A stretch of DNA of 18,086 nucleotides from Bacteroidales bacterium. GTDB lineage: Bacteria > Bacteroidota > Bacteroidia > Bacteroidales > BM520. Position 1 is the stretch's first letter. Every line of letters starts with the position of its first letter. Below the pieces are notes generated by a model. It saw only the letters and a list, made by a program, of their open reading frames with translations. It ran no database searches and was not told the origin of the DNA. A program made the position numbers and the translations under genes. The stretch lies in NCBI GenBank assembly GCA_028701815.1, contig JAQVPY010000019.1:1-18086 (forward strand). Reading direction: 5' to 3'. This document shows, piece by piece, positions 1 to 7,668 of this stretch.

Positions 1-1060
1 TAATATCCGTCTTTACCCCAGTCCTGTTAAACAGTTCAAGGTAATCGTAAGGAGGAACGCCATTGGGAGCGGGATTGACATCAAACATAAACTCATTTAT
101 AAGGATATCGCCCGTATAGATATGGGTCATCACGAAGTTCACGCAGGTATCTTTCATAGTATTCCCCTCATAATCGGAAATATTCGCCACACAAAGTATT
201 TCGTGCATATTATCAGGTATCTCAGAGGAGAAGAGGAGTTTTACCGTTGCCTTATTTTTATCCACTACAACAGCATCTTCCGGATAGATAAAGGCATTGT
301 TCAGAAAATAATTATACTCGTCTTCATCGAATCGCACGGGTTCCGAAAACCTCACAGAAATACTGTTGGGAGAGCGCATATAAATTTCTTCGACATGCGG
401 AGGTATGGTATCTACGGTCAGTTGTCTCACGATAAAATCATCGAATAAAAATTTACTGGTATTCGACTGCGTATATTTACATAAGACGCCGAAAAAACGT
501 GTCGAGAGGTGATAGTCGTCATAAATCGCCGCTGCTTCCGGAGAGAAGAAAGTATCCTCCGGGGTTTTAGAATAAAGTTTCCATTGGTTATTGCATCGGG
601 TTACTTTAACATCTCTGACAAAAGGGGAAGCTATTAAAGATTCCGTTCCTCGAAGAATACGTATAGGGATGGAGTCGACTATTGCATAAAGTTCAATAGC
701 ATCTTTTGATCCCGACTCACCAAATTTAAGAAAGAGTCCGTTTGCGGCACCGCCTGCCGACAGGGTGTTGCAGGCGAGCCAGACCTCCGCATAATTGTTT
801 TGGGAAGGTGAAAATGCAAGTTTTATTCTAAAGCACCATTCTACTGTATCTACAAGCGCGTTTGCAGTATACAGATAGGCTGTCCCTGCCTCGACGGCAA
901 AAAGTTGAAGCATATTATCTTCTGAAACGATAAAAGAAGAAGTGCTGCCATGCCAGGTGGGATCTGAGGAAAAATCACCGTCATCAAAACAGTCATACAC
1001 TTGTGATAATACAAGAAGAGGAACAATAATCAAAGGCAACAGCAGCACAACTTTTTTCAT
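1..1060 (-). CDS. Lamin-tail-domain secreted protein, N-terminal part (partial)
   Basis: The reading frame is open from an ATG at 1060 down to the left edge (about 353 codons, no stop), so the gene is cut by the window. A hydrophobic signal peptide (MKKVVLLLPLIIVPLLVLS) is followed by a mature start with DCFDDGDFSSDPTWHGSTSS, the DDF-DGDF-PTW opening common in Bacteroidota exported proteins. It continues into a region resembling a concanavalin-like/adhesin fold and a stretch around VDTIPPHVEEIYMRSPNSIS that resembles a Big/Ig-like repeat. The last visible residues, ILINEFMFDVNPAPNGVPPY then DYLELFNRT, match the start of a lamin tail domain (I-NE-M-D--P--G-P--E-LEL-N). Such proteins are often exported by type IX secretion, but the C-terminal sorting domain would lie outside the window. 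Function unknown; probably surface or cell-envelope. The gene is divergent from the beta-barrel gene at 1201. Confidence 0.85.
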   Translation of the reverse strand, partial: MKKVVLLLPLIIVPLLVLSQVYDCFDDGDFSSDPTWHGSTSSFIVSEDNMLQLFAVEAGTAYLYTANALVDTVEWCFRIKLAFSPSQNNYAEVWLACNTLSAGGAANGLFLKFGESGSKDAIELYAIVDSIPIRILRGTESLIASPFVRDVKVTRCNNQWKLYSKTPEDTFFSPEAAAIYDDYHLSTRFFGVLCKYTQSNTSKFLFDDFIVRQLTVDTIPPHVEEIYMRSPNSISVRFSEPVRFDEDEYNYFLNNAFIYPEDAVVVDKNKATVKLLFSSEIPDNMHEILCVANISDYEGNTMKDTCVNFVMTHIYTGDILINEFMFDVNPAPNGVPPYDYLELFNRTGVKTDI

Positions 1061-1092
1061 ACGTTTCTTTATTATGAACATATATTAATACC

Positions 1093-1113
1093 GGAAACAC
1101 TTAAAGTGTTACC
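1093..1113. promoter_or_regulatory. 21-bp palindrome in divergent intergenic region
   Basis: AACACTT-A-AAGTGTT (1096-1110) is a perfect palindrome with 7-bp arms. It extends outward, with one mismatch, to GG at 1093-1094 and CC at 1112-1113. It lies between the divergent genes at 1060 (minus) and 1201 (plus), as an operator would. A T-run follows at 1114-1120, so on the plus strand it also looks like a weak terminator hairpin, but no gene upstream of it reads in that direction. The rest of the 140-bp region is AT-rich with no other clear element except the -7 box at 1175. Confidence 0.45.
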
Positions 1114-1174
1114 TTTTTTTAACAAATATTAATTCTTTTAGCGTCAAATGAGAGAGAAAATCCTTCTTTTTTGT

Positions 1175-1182
1175 TACTTTTG
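1175..1182 (+). promoter_or_regulatory. Bacteroidota -7 promoter element upstream of the beta-barrel gene
   Basis: TACTTTTG matches the Bacteroidota -7 consensus TAnnTTTG exactly and is 18 nt from the ATG at 1201, which would leave a leader of only about 10 nt. I see no TTTG-type -33 element at the expected spacing. This position argues for the ATG at 1201 over a TTG at 1171, which lies upstream of the promoter box. Confidence 0.55.
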
Positions 1183-1200
1183 CAATCTAAATATTTATGT

Positions 1201-1911
1201 ATGAAGAGACATCTGTTTATAATTGTATTCGCGACCTTATGTTTTTCCGTAACTGCGCAGCAAGTTCCCGAGAATATCAAAAGGCATTTCACCAATTCTT
1301 TTAACGTTTTCACAGATATAGTTTTAAAAACCCCGGATAATTATAATTCAAGAGCCATAAATCAAGGTTTCAGTTTATCGGCTTCTTACGTTATTCCATT
1401 TGCAAAATCGAATTTCTCGGTGGCAATCGGAGGAGGTGTTTCATTTCACAACCTATATTCTGACGCCTTGCCGAAAGACGCCTTGCCGGAAAGTTTACAA
1501 TCCGAAGAATGGGGCGATGGCTTCTATTTTGCGACAATAGACTCGCTTTCATCTTCTCTCTCATATAAAAAGAACAAACTTTCTTTAACTTATGTTGATG
1601 TTCCTGTCGAGTTACAATATTGTTCCAAAGGCGGCTTTAAATTCTCCGTAGGGCTAAAATTAAGTTTTCTCGTCGACTCTTTTTCCAAATATAAAGGAAC
1701 CGACTTTTTATATGGAACGGATGAGACTGTAAAATATAAAAAATACGATCTCGACAATCTGTCAAGTTTTCAGTTAGGTCCGATTGTCAAGGTGGGATGG
1801 AAATGGTTCCACGCATACGCAAATTATTCATTTATATCGATGTACGATGCAACGGCGGGCAATGTAATAAATCCTATTTCTGTAGGTATTTCATTCACTC
1901 CGGGGTATTAA
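1201..1911 (+). CDS. Outer-membrane beta-barrel protein (PorT-like/porin-family)
   Basis: 236 residues. A clear Sec signal peptide (MKRHLFIIVFATLCFSVTAQ, cleavage after VTA) precedes alternating hydrophobic/polar strands typical of a small outer-membrane barrel (for example FSLSASYVIPF, FSVAIGGGVSF, LSLTYVDVPVELQY, FKFSVGLKLSFL, FQLGPIVKVGWKW). It ends in a final strand, PISVGISFTPGY, with an aromatic C-terminus. The pattern VDVPVELQY is characteristic of the Bacteroidota beta-barrel family that includes PorT-like proteins. A candidate loop at residues 88-97 carries a duplicated DALP(K/E) pentapeptide. The gene stops 18 nt before asnS, so the two may be cotranscribed. I chose the ATG at 1201 because the signal peptide starts there and the -7 box lies just upstream. 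Substrate or partner unknown. Confidence 0.8.
   Translation: MKRHLFIIVFATLCFSVTAQQVPENIKRHFTNSFNVFTDIVLKTPDNYNSRAINQGFSLSASYVIPFAKSNFSVAIGGGVSFHNLYSDALPKDALPESLQSEEWGDGFYFATIDSLSSSLSYKKNKLSLTYVDVPVELQYCSKGGFKFSVGLKLSFLVDSFSKYKGTDFLYGTDETVKYKKYDLDNLSSFQLGPIVKVGWKWFHAYANYSFISMYDATAGNVINPISVGISFTPGY
1462..1491 (+). repeat. 15-nt tandem duplication inside the beta-barrel gene
   Basis: GACGCCTTGCCGAAA (1462-1476) is followed directly by GACGCCTTGCCGGAA (1477-1491), with one mismatch. The repeat is in frame and encodes DALPK-DALPE in a polar segment between predicted strands. It looks like a recent slippage duplication in a surface loop. Confidence 0.8.
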
Positions 1912-1929
1912 TATTATTTCATTATAAAA

Positions 1930-3375
1930 ATGACAAAGCAGAAAAGAACAAAAATTGTTGATATCCTGCAATGCACTGAATTTGACAAGGAGGTGCTTGT
2001 TAAGGGTTGGATCAGAAACAGACGTTTCAGTAAAAATGTTGCATTTTTGTCTGTCAACGACGGTTCCACAATAAATAACATTCAAATAGTTGTTACAAAT
2101 CCTTCTGAAGAGTTAACCGCAAAATGTTCTGTAGGCTCATCCGTTGCCTGCATTGGCAAATGGGTCAAATCGCAAGGCGACAAGCAGTTGGGAGAGGTTG
2201 AGGCAAAAGAAGTTACCATTACCGGTTTTGCCGACCCGGAGTTATATCCGCTTCAGCCGAAAAAACATTCGCTGGAATTTCTCAGAGAGATAGCACATTT
2301 GCGTTTCAGAACCAGCACTTTCGGTGCCGTTTTCAGAATCAGACATGCAATGGCTTATGCCATTCATAAGTTTTTTAACGACAGGGGATTTGTATATATC
2401 AACACTCCAATCATCACTGCTTCCGACTGTGAAGGAGCAGGAGAGATGTTCAGGGTAACGACTATGGATCTCGAGAACTTGCCAAAAAACGAAAGCGGAA
2501 AAGTAGATTATACGAAGGATTTCTTCGGAAAATCGACAAATCTCACCGTTTCGGGACAGCTTGAGGCTGAGCTTGCCGCCATGGCGCTATCGCAAGTTTA
2601 TACCTTCGGTCCCACTTTCAGAGCTGAAAATTCCAATACAACCCGTCACCTCGCAGAGTTCTGGATGGTTGAACCGGAAATGGCCTTTTACGATATCAAC
2701 GACAACATGGATATCGCTGAGGAGATGCTGAAATACCTGATACAATATGCCTTAGACAACTGCATGGACGACATCATGTTTCTGGATCAGAGGCTCCAAA
2801 ACGAGGAAAAAGACAAGCCGCAGAATGAGCGCAGCGATATGGGGCTGATAGAAAAATTAAAATTTGTGGTGTCGCACGATTTTGCAAGGGTCTCCTATAC
2901 TGAAGCAATAGATGTCCTTCAGAACTCCAATTATAATAAAAAGAATAAATTTAAATATCCAGTCACCGGATGGGGTTTAGACCTGCAATCGGAACATGAG
3001 AGATATTTAGTTGAACATCACTATAAAAGGCCGGTAATATTAACCGATTACCCAAAAGAAATAAAGGCTTTCTACATGAAGCAAAACGAAGACGGAAAGA
3101 CCGTCCGCGCCATGGATGTCCTCTTCCCGCAAATAGGGGAAATCATCGGCGGTTCGGAGAGAGAATCCGATTACACCAAACTCGTTACGAGAATGCGTGA
3201 AATGGGAGTCCCCGAAAAAGAGATGTTCTGGTATCTCGACCTCCGTCGTTTCGGCACTGTCGAACACAGCGGCTTCGGATTAGGCTTTGAAAGACTTATT
3301 CTTTTCGTTACGGGGATGAGTAATATTAGAGATGTTATTGCATTTCCAAGAACGCCGGGCAACGCCGATTTTTAA
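1930..3375 (+). CDS. asnS: Asparaginyl-tRNA synthetase
   Basis: Class II synthetase of 481 residues (E. coli enzyme about 466) that charges tRNA-Asn with asparagine in the cytoplasm. The N-terminal OB-fold anticodon-binding domain (about residues 20-105) opens with EVLVKGWIRNRR. The linker LQPKKHSLEFLREIAHLRFR is typical of AsnRS. Motif 1 follows around residues 135-160, with motif 2 as FGPTFRAENSNTTRHLAEF near 226-244 and motif 3 as GFGLGFERLILF near 448-459. The FRAENSNT--HL-EFWM-E-E signature points to AsnRS rather than AspRS. A lysine-rich insertion (about 185-206, LPKNESGKVDYTKDFFGKS) precedes the catalytic segment. No Shine-Dalgarno precedes the ATG. rpoN begins 11 nt after the stop, which suggests one transcript. 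Confidence 0.97.
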   Translation: MTKQKRTKIVDILQCTEFDKEVLVKGWIRNRRFSKNVAFLSVNDGSTINNIQIVVTNPSEELTAKCSVGSSVACIGKWVKSQGDKQLGEVEAKEVTITGFADPELYPLQPKKHSLEFLREIAHLRFRTSTFGAVFRIRHAMAYAIHKFFNDRGFVYINTPIITASDCEGAGEMFRVTTMDLENLPKNESGKVDYTKDFFGKSTNLTVSGQLEAELAAMALSQVYTFGPTFRAENSNTTRHLAEFWMVEPEMAFYDINDNMDIAEEMLKYLIQYALDNCMDDIMFLDQRLQNEEKDKPQNERSDMGLIEKLKFVVSHDFARVSYTEAIDVLQNSNYNKKNKFKYPVTGWGLDLQSEHERYLVEHHYKRPVILTDYPKEIKAFYMKQNEDGKTVRAMDVLFPQIGEIIGGSERESDYTKLVTRMREMGVPEKEMFWYLDLRRFGTVEHSGFGLGFERLILFVTGMSNIRDVIAFPRTPGNADF

Positions 3376-3386
3376 TATTTCATATC

Positions 3387-4898
3387 ATGTTAAAACAAAC
3401 TCTTCAACAAAAACTCCAGCAAAAGCTGTCTCCACAGCAGATTCAACTTATGAAACTGCTGCAGATTCCTGTAATGTCCCTTGAACAAAGGATAAAGGAA
3501 GAGATTGAAGAGAACCCCGTTCTTGAAGATGCTGCCGATATTGGCACCACCGATGAAGACGAGCCTATTAACGAAGACCTCAATAAAGATTCCGGCGGCG
3601 AAGGTTTCGACGAAACCGACGATGGCGAAGACAACGGTCCCGCTGACGATTATAACGCCGACAATGATTTCTCTTTCGAGGAATATATGCGCGACGACGA
3701 AGACGACATCCCGGCATATAAACTATACGCCAATAATAAAAGTAAGGACGACGAGAAAAAAGAGATGCCAATGCCCTACAGAAAGTCCTTCTTCTCTTAT
3801 CTGCACGACCAGCTGTATATGCTTAACCTCACTGATGATGAGTTTATTGCGGCCGAAAACATAATAGGCAACCTCAATGAAGCCGGCTATCTTAATCGCG
3901 AACTGATTTCTATCTCCGATGACCTCATCATTATGGAGAATATTGAGATGTCCGCTGATGAAATTGAAAAGGTTTTAAAAGAAGTACAGACTTTAGACCC
4001 TGCCGGAATAGGCGCTCGAGACCTGCAAGAATGCCTCCTTCTACAACTCCGCCGAATGCCACAGTCGGAAGATGTAGACAATGCCATCATGATTCTGGAA
4101 AAGTGCATGGAGGAATTTACAAAAAAACACTATCCAAAAATTATAACTAAACTGAGAATATCTGAAGATCAACTGAAAAGAGCCGACGCCATCATCTTAA
4201 AACTTAACCCCAAACCGGGCGGATCAGTAAGTGAAACCGAGAAAGATGTCAGCTATGTTTTTCCCGACTTCATTATTACTCTTGTGGAAGGCGAACCGGT
4301 GCTTACACTTGCCTCTACTAATTCTCCCGACCTCAGGATTAAAAAAAGTTATGTAGGTCTCCTTCAAGTTTATAACAACTCCGCGGAAGAATCAAAAAAA
4401 GAAGCGGCCACTTATATCAAACAAAAAATCGACTCGGCAAATAACTTTATCGACTTAATTCAACAACGCCAGAAAACGTTGTTTAATACTATGAGTGCTA
4501 TTATGGAACGTCAACACGACTTCTTCACTACCGGCGACGAAACCAAATTGAAACCAATGGTGCTGAAAGATATAGCCGATAAAATAGACATGAATATATC
4601 CACCGTATCAAGGGTCGTCAACAGTAAATACGTACGCACCCCCTACGGCACTTTCCTCCTTAAATATTTCTTCTCCGAATCCATGGAGAACAACTTGGGA
4701 GAAGAAGTCTCCACCCGCGAAATTAAAGCCATTTTAATGCAGGCAGTAGATAATGAGGACCGGACAAACCCGCTTACCGATGATGAATTAATGTCCTTCT
4801 TAAAAGATAAAGGATACCCTATTGCAAGAAGAACTGTGGCAAAATATCGCCAGCAGCTTAACATTCCGGTAGCGCGACTTAGAAAGCAAATAAAATAA
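3387..4898 (+). CDS. rpoN: RNA polymerase sigma-54 factor
   Basis: 503 residues. Sigma-54 directs RNA polymerase to -24/-12 promoters and needs AAA+ activators. Region I (1-50) is glutamine- and leucine-rich (LKQTLQQKLQQKLSPQQIQL, ending EIEENPVLE) and is the activator-contact region. Region II (about 51-115) is strongly acidic with runs of Asp/Glu. The core-binding domain covers about 135-330. The helix-turn-helix (about 391-417) includes LKDIADKIDMNISTVSRVVN, followed by RTPYGTFLLKYFFS. The RpoN box ARRTVAKYRQ is at 480-489; the usual final Glu is Gln here. The gene is full length. Its stop codon is followed at once by the ATG of the next gene, so translation is probably coupled. No activator of the NtrC family is in the window, so its regulon cannot be inferred here. 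Confidence 0.97.
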   Translation: MLKQTLQQKLQQKLSPQQIQLMKLLQIPVMSLEQRIKEEIEENPVLEDAADIGTTDEDEPINEDLNKDSGGEGFDETDDGEDNGPADDYNADNDFSFEEYMRDDEDDIPAYKLYANNKSKDDEKKEMPMPYRKSFFSYLHDQLYMLNLTDDEFIAAENIIGNLNEAGYLNRELISISDDLIIMENIEMSADEIEKVLKEVQTLDPAGIGARDLQECLLLQLRRMPQSEDVDNAIMILEKCMEEFTKKHYPKIITKLRISEDQLKRADAIILKLNPKPGGSVSETEKDVSYVFPDFIITLVEGEPVLTLASTNSPDLRIKKSYVGLLQVYNNSAEESKKEAATYIKQKIDSANNFIDLIQQRQKTLFNTMSAIMERQHDFFTTGDETKLKPMVLKDIADKIDMNISTVSRVVNSKYVRTPYGTFLLKYFFSESMENNLGEEVSTREIKAILMQAVDNEDRTNPLTDDELMSFLKDKGYPIARRTVAKYRQQLNIPVARLRKQIK

Positions 4899-5519
4899 AT
4901 GATGCAGAAGAATATTTGGGCAAAAATTATCGATATCATATTCCATCCGCTGTTAATCCCCTCCTATTTTACAGCACTGATGCTTTGGTTCGGTAACAAT
5001 AATTTAGCGCTGTCACTAATCCGACTATCGCTGCGTCCGTATATTTTCCTTTTCGTCGCTATCACTTCCGTAATTATTCCGACATTGTGTTTCTGGCTGT
5101 TGAAAATAACCAAAATCTATGTAGAAAAGGAGACGAACAAGAAGACATGGACGGCGTTATCTTGCCTGCTGATGGCCGTTATATTCTTCGCTATCAGCCG
5201 ATCTATGGTCAGCCTAAATATTTCGGGTCTGCTTTTGAGGTTTTTCCTGTGGAATTTCTTTTTTGCCACCTTCTGCGGTCTCGTCAGTTTTCGCTATACC
5301 CTTAATTTTCATGCCATTGCAACAGGAGAGCTGCTTGGTTTGTATATCCTGATGTTATATAGCGGTATTGCAAGCTCACAATATATATTATTTGCCATCA
5401 TAATAATGTTCGGTCTTTCAGGAATGTCGCAATTGGCATTAAAGAAGACCTCCCCATTATCTTTTGTTCTTGAAACCGTTATAGGAGTACTTTTTACCGG
5501 AGTAATCTGGTATTATTAA
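4899..5519 (+). CDS. Polytopic membrane protein, possible degenerate PAP2-like
   Basis: 206 residues with about six hydrophobic segments (roughly 14-31, 47-70, 84-103, 107-128, 136-160, 160-176, 187-205). The opening IDIIFHPLLIPSYFTALML resembles the FHPLL-P-Y start of Bacteroidota integral membrane proteins related to the PAP2 phosphatase superfamily. The second half aligns by eye with the same group: HAIATGELLG at 138, and SQLALKKTSPLSF at 177, where functional members would have an Arg and a His. The classical phosphatase motifs (KxxxxxxRP, PSGH, SRxxxxxHxxxD) are absent, so I do not assign enzyme activity. The ATG directly follows the rpoN stop (TAA-ATG), which suggests translational coupling. 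The stop overlaps that of the convergent minus-strand gene. The PAP2 relationship is a tentative inference; the gene and its membrane location are well supported. Confidence 0.75.
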   Translation: MMQKNIWAKIIDIIFHPLLIPSYFTALMLWFGNNNLALSLIRLSLRPYIFLFVAITSVIIPTLCFWLLKITKIYVEKETNKKTWTALSCLLMAVIFFAISRSMVSLNISGLLLRFFLWNFFFATFCGLVSFRYTLNFHAIATGELLGLYILMLYSGIASSQYILFAIIIMFGLSGMSQLALKKTSPLSFVLETVIGVLFTGVIWYY

Positions 5520-6622
5520 TTGCTTTTATTTTGGAGTTCCAGCGACTCCCTGTGTATTAATTCCATAAGGTCAGTGATAAACTGCTCGGATAGACCGAGT
5601 TCTTTTCCACGGGCGAGGCAGCTTTCCATCACCTGATTCCAACGGGAGACGTTAAGGGCGGGCATATTAAGTTTCTCTTTTATAGTGCCTATTTCTTCCA
5701 CTGTATGCAAGCGCTGGGAGACAGTATTCAGCAAATTTTCATCGAAAGTAGAGATCAGACTTCTGAGGTATTCCAACTGTTTTATTTCAGGCGTATCTTC
5801 TGCAACTTCATTTTTATAGAGAGGCTTCGTTATATAGTCGCTGATATGTGAAAGAATTGTTAGAAATCTATCCGGCGTAAGTTGCTGTCTTGAGTCCGAC
5901 AGGGCGGTCTCGGGATTTGCGTGAACCTCAACCATCAGTCCCGTCATATCAAGTGATATCGCTTTACGTATTATTGCATCAACAAACTTCACGTCGCCGG
6001 CAATATGGCTGGGATCACACAATAGCGGTAACGATGGGTACATACATTTGAGCTTTATCGGTATATTCCAGATGGGGTCATTACGCAGTGGTGCGGCGTA
6101 AAGGGAGTTAAAGCCTCTGTGTACAGCCGCTATTTTTTTTATGCCGTTTTTGTTTAATCTGCGTATTGCTCCCACCCATACCGACAAATCGGGAGAGAGA
6201 GGATTTTTAACGAAGACAGGAATATCAACACCTTTCAAGGCGGCAGCAATTTCTTCAACCACAAAGGGGTTTATTGTAGTTCTGGCGCCTAACCAAAGAT
6301 AATCCACCTGATATTTCAGTGCGAGTTCCACCTGAGCGGGACTGAGCACTTCGGTAGCACAGGGGAGGGAATAATCGTTTTTTACTCTTTGCAACCATTT
6401 AAGAGCTTCTTCCCCAACACCTTTAAAAGAGTCCGGGTCGGTTCTCGGCTTCCATATTCCGGCGCGGAAGATATTAACATGACCGCACAGCGACTTTGCT
6501 GTAGTGAGTGTTTGCGACTCTGTTTCGGCAGAACAGGGTCCGGCTATGATAAGTGGTTTATCGCCGGAGGGGCTCCATGCAGACAGAGGTTGCACCTCTA
6601 TATCGAAGATGTTGTCGCTCAT
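5516..6622 (-). CDS. Bifunctional 3-deoxy-7-phosphoheptulonate synthase / chorismate mutase type II
   Basis: 368 residues. The N-terminal part (about 20-265) is a KDSA-like (type I-beta) DAHP synthase, which condenses phosphoenolpyruvate and erythrose-4-phosphate in the first step of the shikimate pathway. It shows PLIIAGPCSAETES with the metal/active-site Cys30, RAGIWKPRT, LWLGARTT, VFVKNPLSPD, AVHRGF, CDPSHIAGD (metal-binding His/Asp) and GLMVEVHANPETALSD. The C-terminal part (about 275-365) is an AroQ-type all-helical chorismate mutase, with EIKQLEYLRSLISTFDENLL, RLHTVEEIGTIKEKLNMP and a terminal helix. This fusion is characteristic of Bacteroidota; the mutase domain may also confer feedback control by tyrosine/phenylalanine or prephenate. 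Its ATG overlaps the corA stop by 4 nt (ATGA), so it is translated from the corA transcript. No other aromatic-pathway gene adjoins it here. Confidence 0.95.
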   Translation of the reverse strand: MSDNIFDIEVQPLSAWSPSGDKPLIIAGPCSAETESQTLTTAKSLCGHVNIFRAGIWKPRTDPDSFKGVGEEALKWLQRVKNDYSLPCATEVLSPAQVELALKYQVDYLWLGARTTINPFVVEEIAAALKGVDIPVFVKNPLSPDLSVWVGAIRRLNKNGIKKIAAVHRGFNSLYAAPLRNDPIWNIPIKLKCMYPSLPLLCDPSHIAGDVKFVDAIIRKAISLDMTGLMVEVHANPETALSDSRQQLTPDRFLTILSHISDYITKPLYKNEVAEDTPEIKQLEYLRSLISTFDENLLNTVSQRLHTVEEIGTIKEKLNMPALNVSRWNQVMESCLARGKELGLSEQFITDLMELIHRESLELQNKSN

Positions 6623-7533
6623 AGCCAGCGTTTCCCCCTAAAAAACAGGAGCATGCCAACTACAATCAGCACCATGGCGCCGATAATATACAGGAAAGCA
6701 TTGCTCTCCGCAGGCAGTTTCACATTCATACCGTAAAGCCCGGTAATAAATGTCAACGGCAACAAAATAGAAGAGAAAACGGTAAGCACCTTAATAATTT
6801 CATTGGTACGATTAGCCTGCATAGAGTCGAATGTTTTCGACAAACTCTCAATCAATTCGGCATAATCTTCAATCATATCCCATATTTTCTGTACATAGTC
6901 GAGAATATTACCCCAGTATTCCTCCATATTATCGGCATAGCCTTCCACCTCTCTCGATTCGAATTTATGGAAGAGTTTCACCTGAGGTTTAAATGTTGTA
7001 TTCAGGAGGATAACATTTTTTCGTGCCACGGAGATGCTCTCAATAGATTTTTCGGCTCTATTATCGAACAGGTCGGCGTTGATATAATCTATTCCGGTTC
7101 CGATACGTCTCACCAGCTTATAGGTAACATCCATCACGCGGTCGAGGATAGTATAGAGAAGCTGGTCGGATGAGCCGAACATAAACTCCTCGTCTTCCGA
7201 TTCAGTTTTCAAGGCTTCAGAAGCCTCTTCAAACATCTCTTTCACGGCCCAGTGGGGCTTTCCAATAGTCACCACATAATCCGGTCCCCAGAAGATTTTA
7301 ACTTCACGGATTCGGATAAACTTATTTATTTTATCGAAATAGGGAATATGAAAAATGAGGAAGTAGTAGTCGTCATAGACGTCAATTTTAGGTCGCTGAT
7401 TCGTAGTGCTTTGACAGTCTTCTATATCTAACGGGTGAAAATGGAATTCGTTTAACAGAAAATTCATATCATCATCCGAAGGATTTGGGATATGGTGCCA
7501 CTTGATAGCACCGAACTTTAGGGTTTGAATCAT
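6619..7533 (-). CDS. corA: CorA-family Mg2+/divalent-cation transporter
   Basis: 304 residues. This is an inner-membrane cation channel, expected to be a pentamer. A large N-terminal cytoplasmic domain (1-240) contains the long helical stalk. Two C-terminal membrane segments follow (about 246-266 and 279-298), separated by the signature GMN at 267-269 in TGLYGMNVKLPAE. The usual MPE loop is LPAE here. The C-terminus is short and basic (RGKRWL). Start choice: the ATG at 7533 has a strong Shine-Dalgarno just upstream, unusual for this genome. A -7 box at 7608-7601 gives it its own promoter downstream of gldD. The stop overlaps the next gene's start by 4 nt. Confidence 0.95.
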   Translation of the reverse strand: MIQTLKFGAIKWHHIPNPSDDDMNFLLNEFHFHPLDIEDCQSTTNQRPKIDVYDDYYFLIFHIPYFDKINKFIRIREVKIFWGPDYVVTIGKPHWAVKEMFEEASEALKTESEDEEFMFGSSDQLLYTILDRVMDVTYKLVRRIGTGIDYINADLFDNRAEKSIESISVARKNVILLNTTFKPQVKLFHKFESREVEGYADNMEEYWGNILDYVQKIWDMIEDYAELIESLSKTFDSMQANRTNEIIKVLTVFSSILLPLTFITGLYGMNVKLPAESNAFLYIIGAMVLIVVGMLLFFRGKRWL

Positions 7534-7537
7534 GCTC

Positions 7538-7547
7538 CCTCCTTTCT
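7538..7547 (-). promoter_or_regulatory. Extended Shine-Dalgarno of corA
   Basis: On the minus strand AGAAAGGAGG precedes the corA ATG with 4 nt (GAGC) between. These 10 nt are fully complementary to the conserved 3' end of bacterial 16S rRNA (CCUCCUUUCU). Every other gene here has an A-rich leader without a match longer than about 4 nt, so this site is an outlier and decides the corA start. Confidence 0.8.
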
Positions 7548-7600
7548 AAGTCTAAGTTGTTAATAATTCTACATTCCAGTAATTATAAATGAAATATCTG

Positions 7601-7608
7601 CAAAAGTA
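7601..7608 (-). promoter_or_regulatory. -7 promoter element of corA
   Basis: Read on the minus strand, TACTTTTG matches TAnnTTTG, in the 135-nt gap between the gldD stop and the corA ATG. It would give a leader of about 60 nt containing the Shine-Dalgarno. No convincing -33 element is visible, and I see no terminator between gldD and this box. Confidence 0.5.
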
Positions 7609-7668
7609 TAAAAAAAACTTGACTTGTTGTTCGTTTTTCTCGATATTTTTTACAAGAGGACGTATATG

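Noticed and set aside
122..448. 108-codon plus-strand frame at the left end
   Set aside because: It lies antisense to the lamin-tail-domain gene, whose minus-strand frame is open throughout with a signal peptide and recognisable motifs.
1171..1200. TTG at 1171 as start of the beta-barrel gene
   Set aside because: It would precede the signal peptide by 10 residues and lies upstream of the -7 box at 1175-1182, so would not be transcribed from that promoter.
3505..3864. 119-codon plus-strand frame inside rpoN
   Set aside because: Out-of-frame reading of the acidic region II of sigma-54; low-complexity Thr/Lys sequence.
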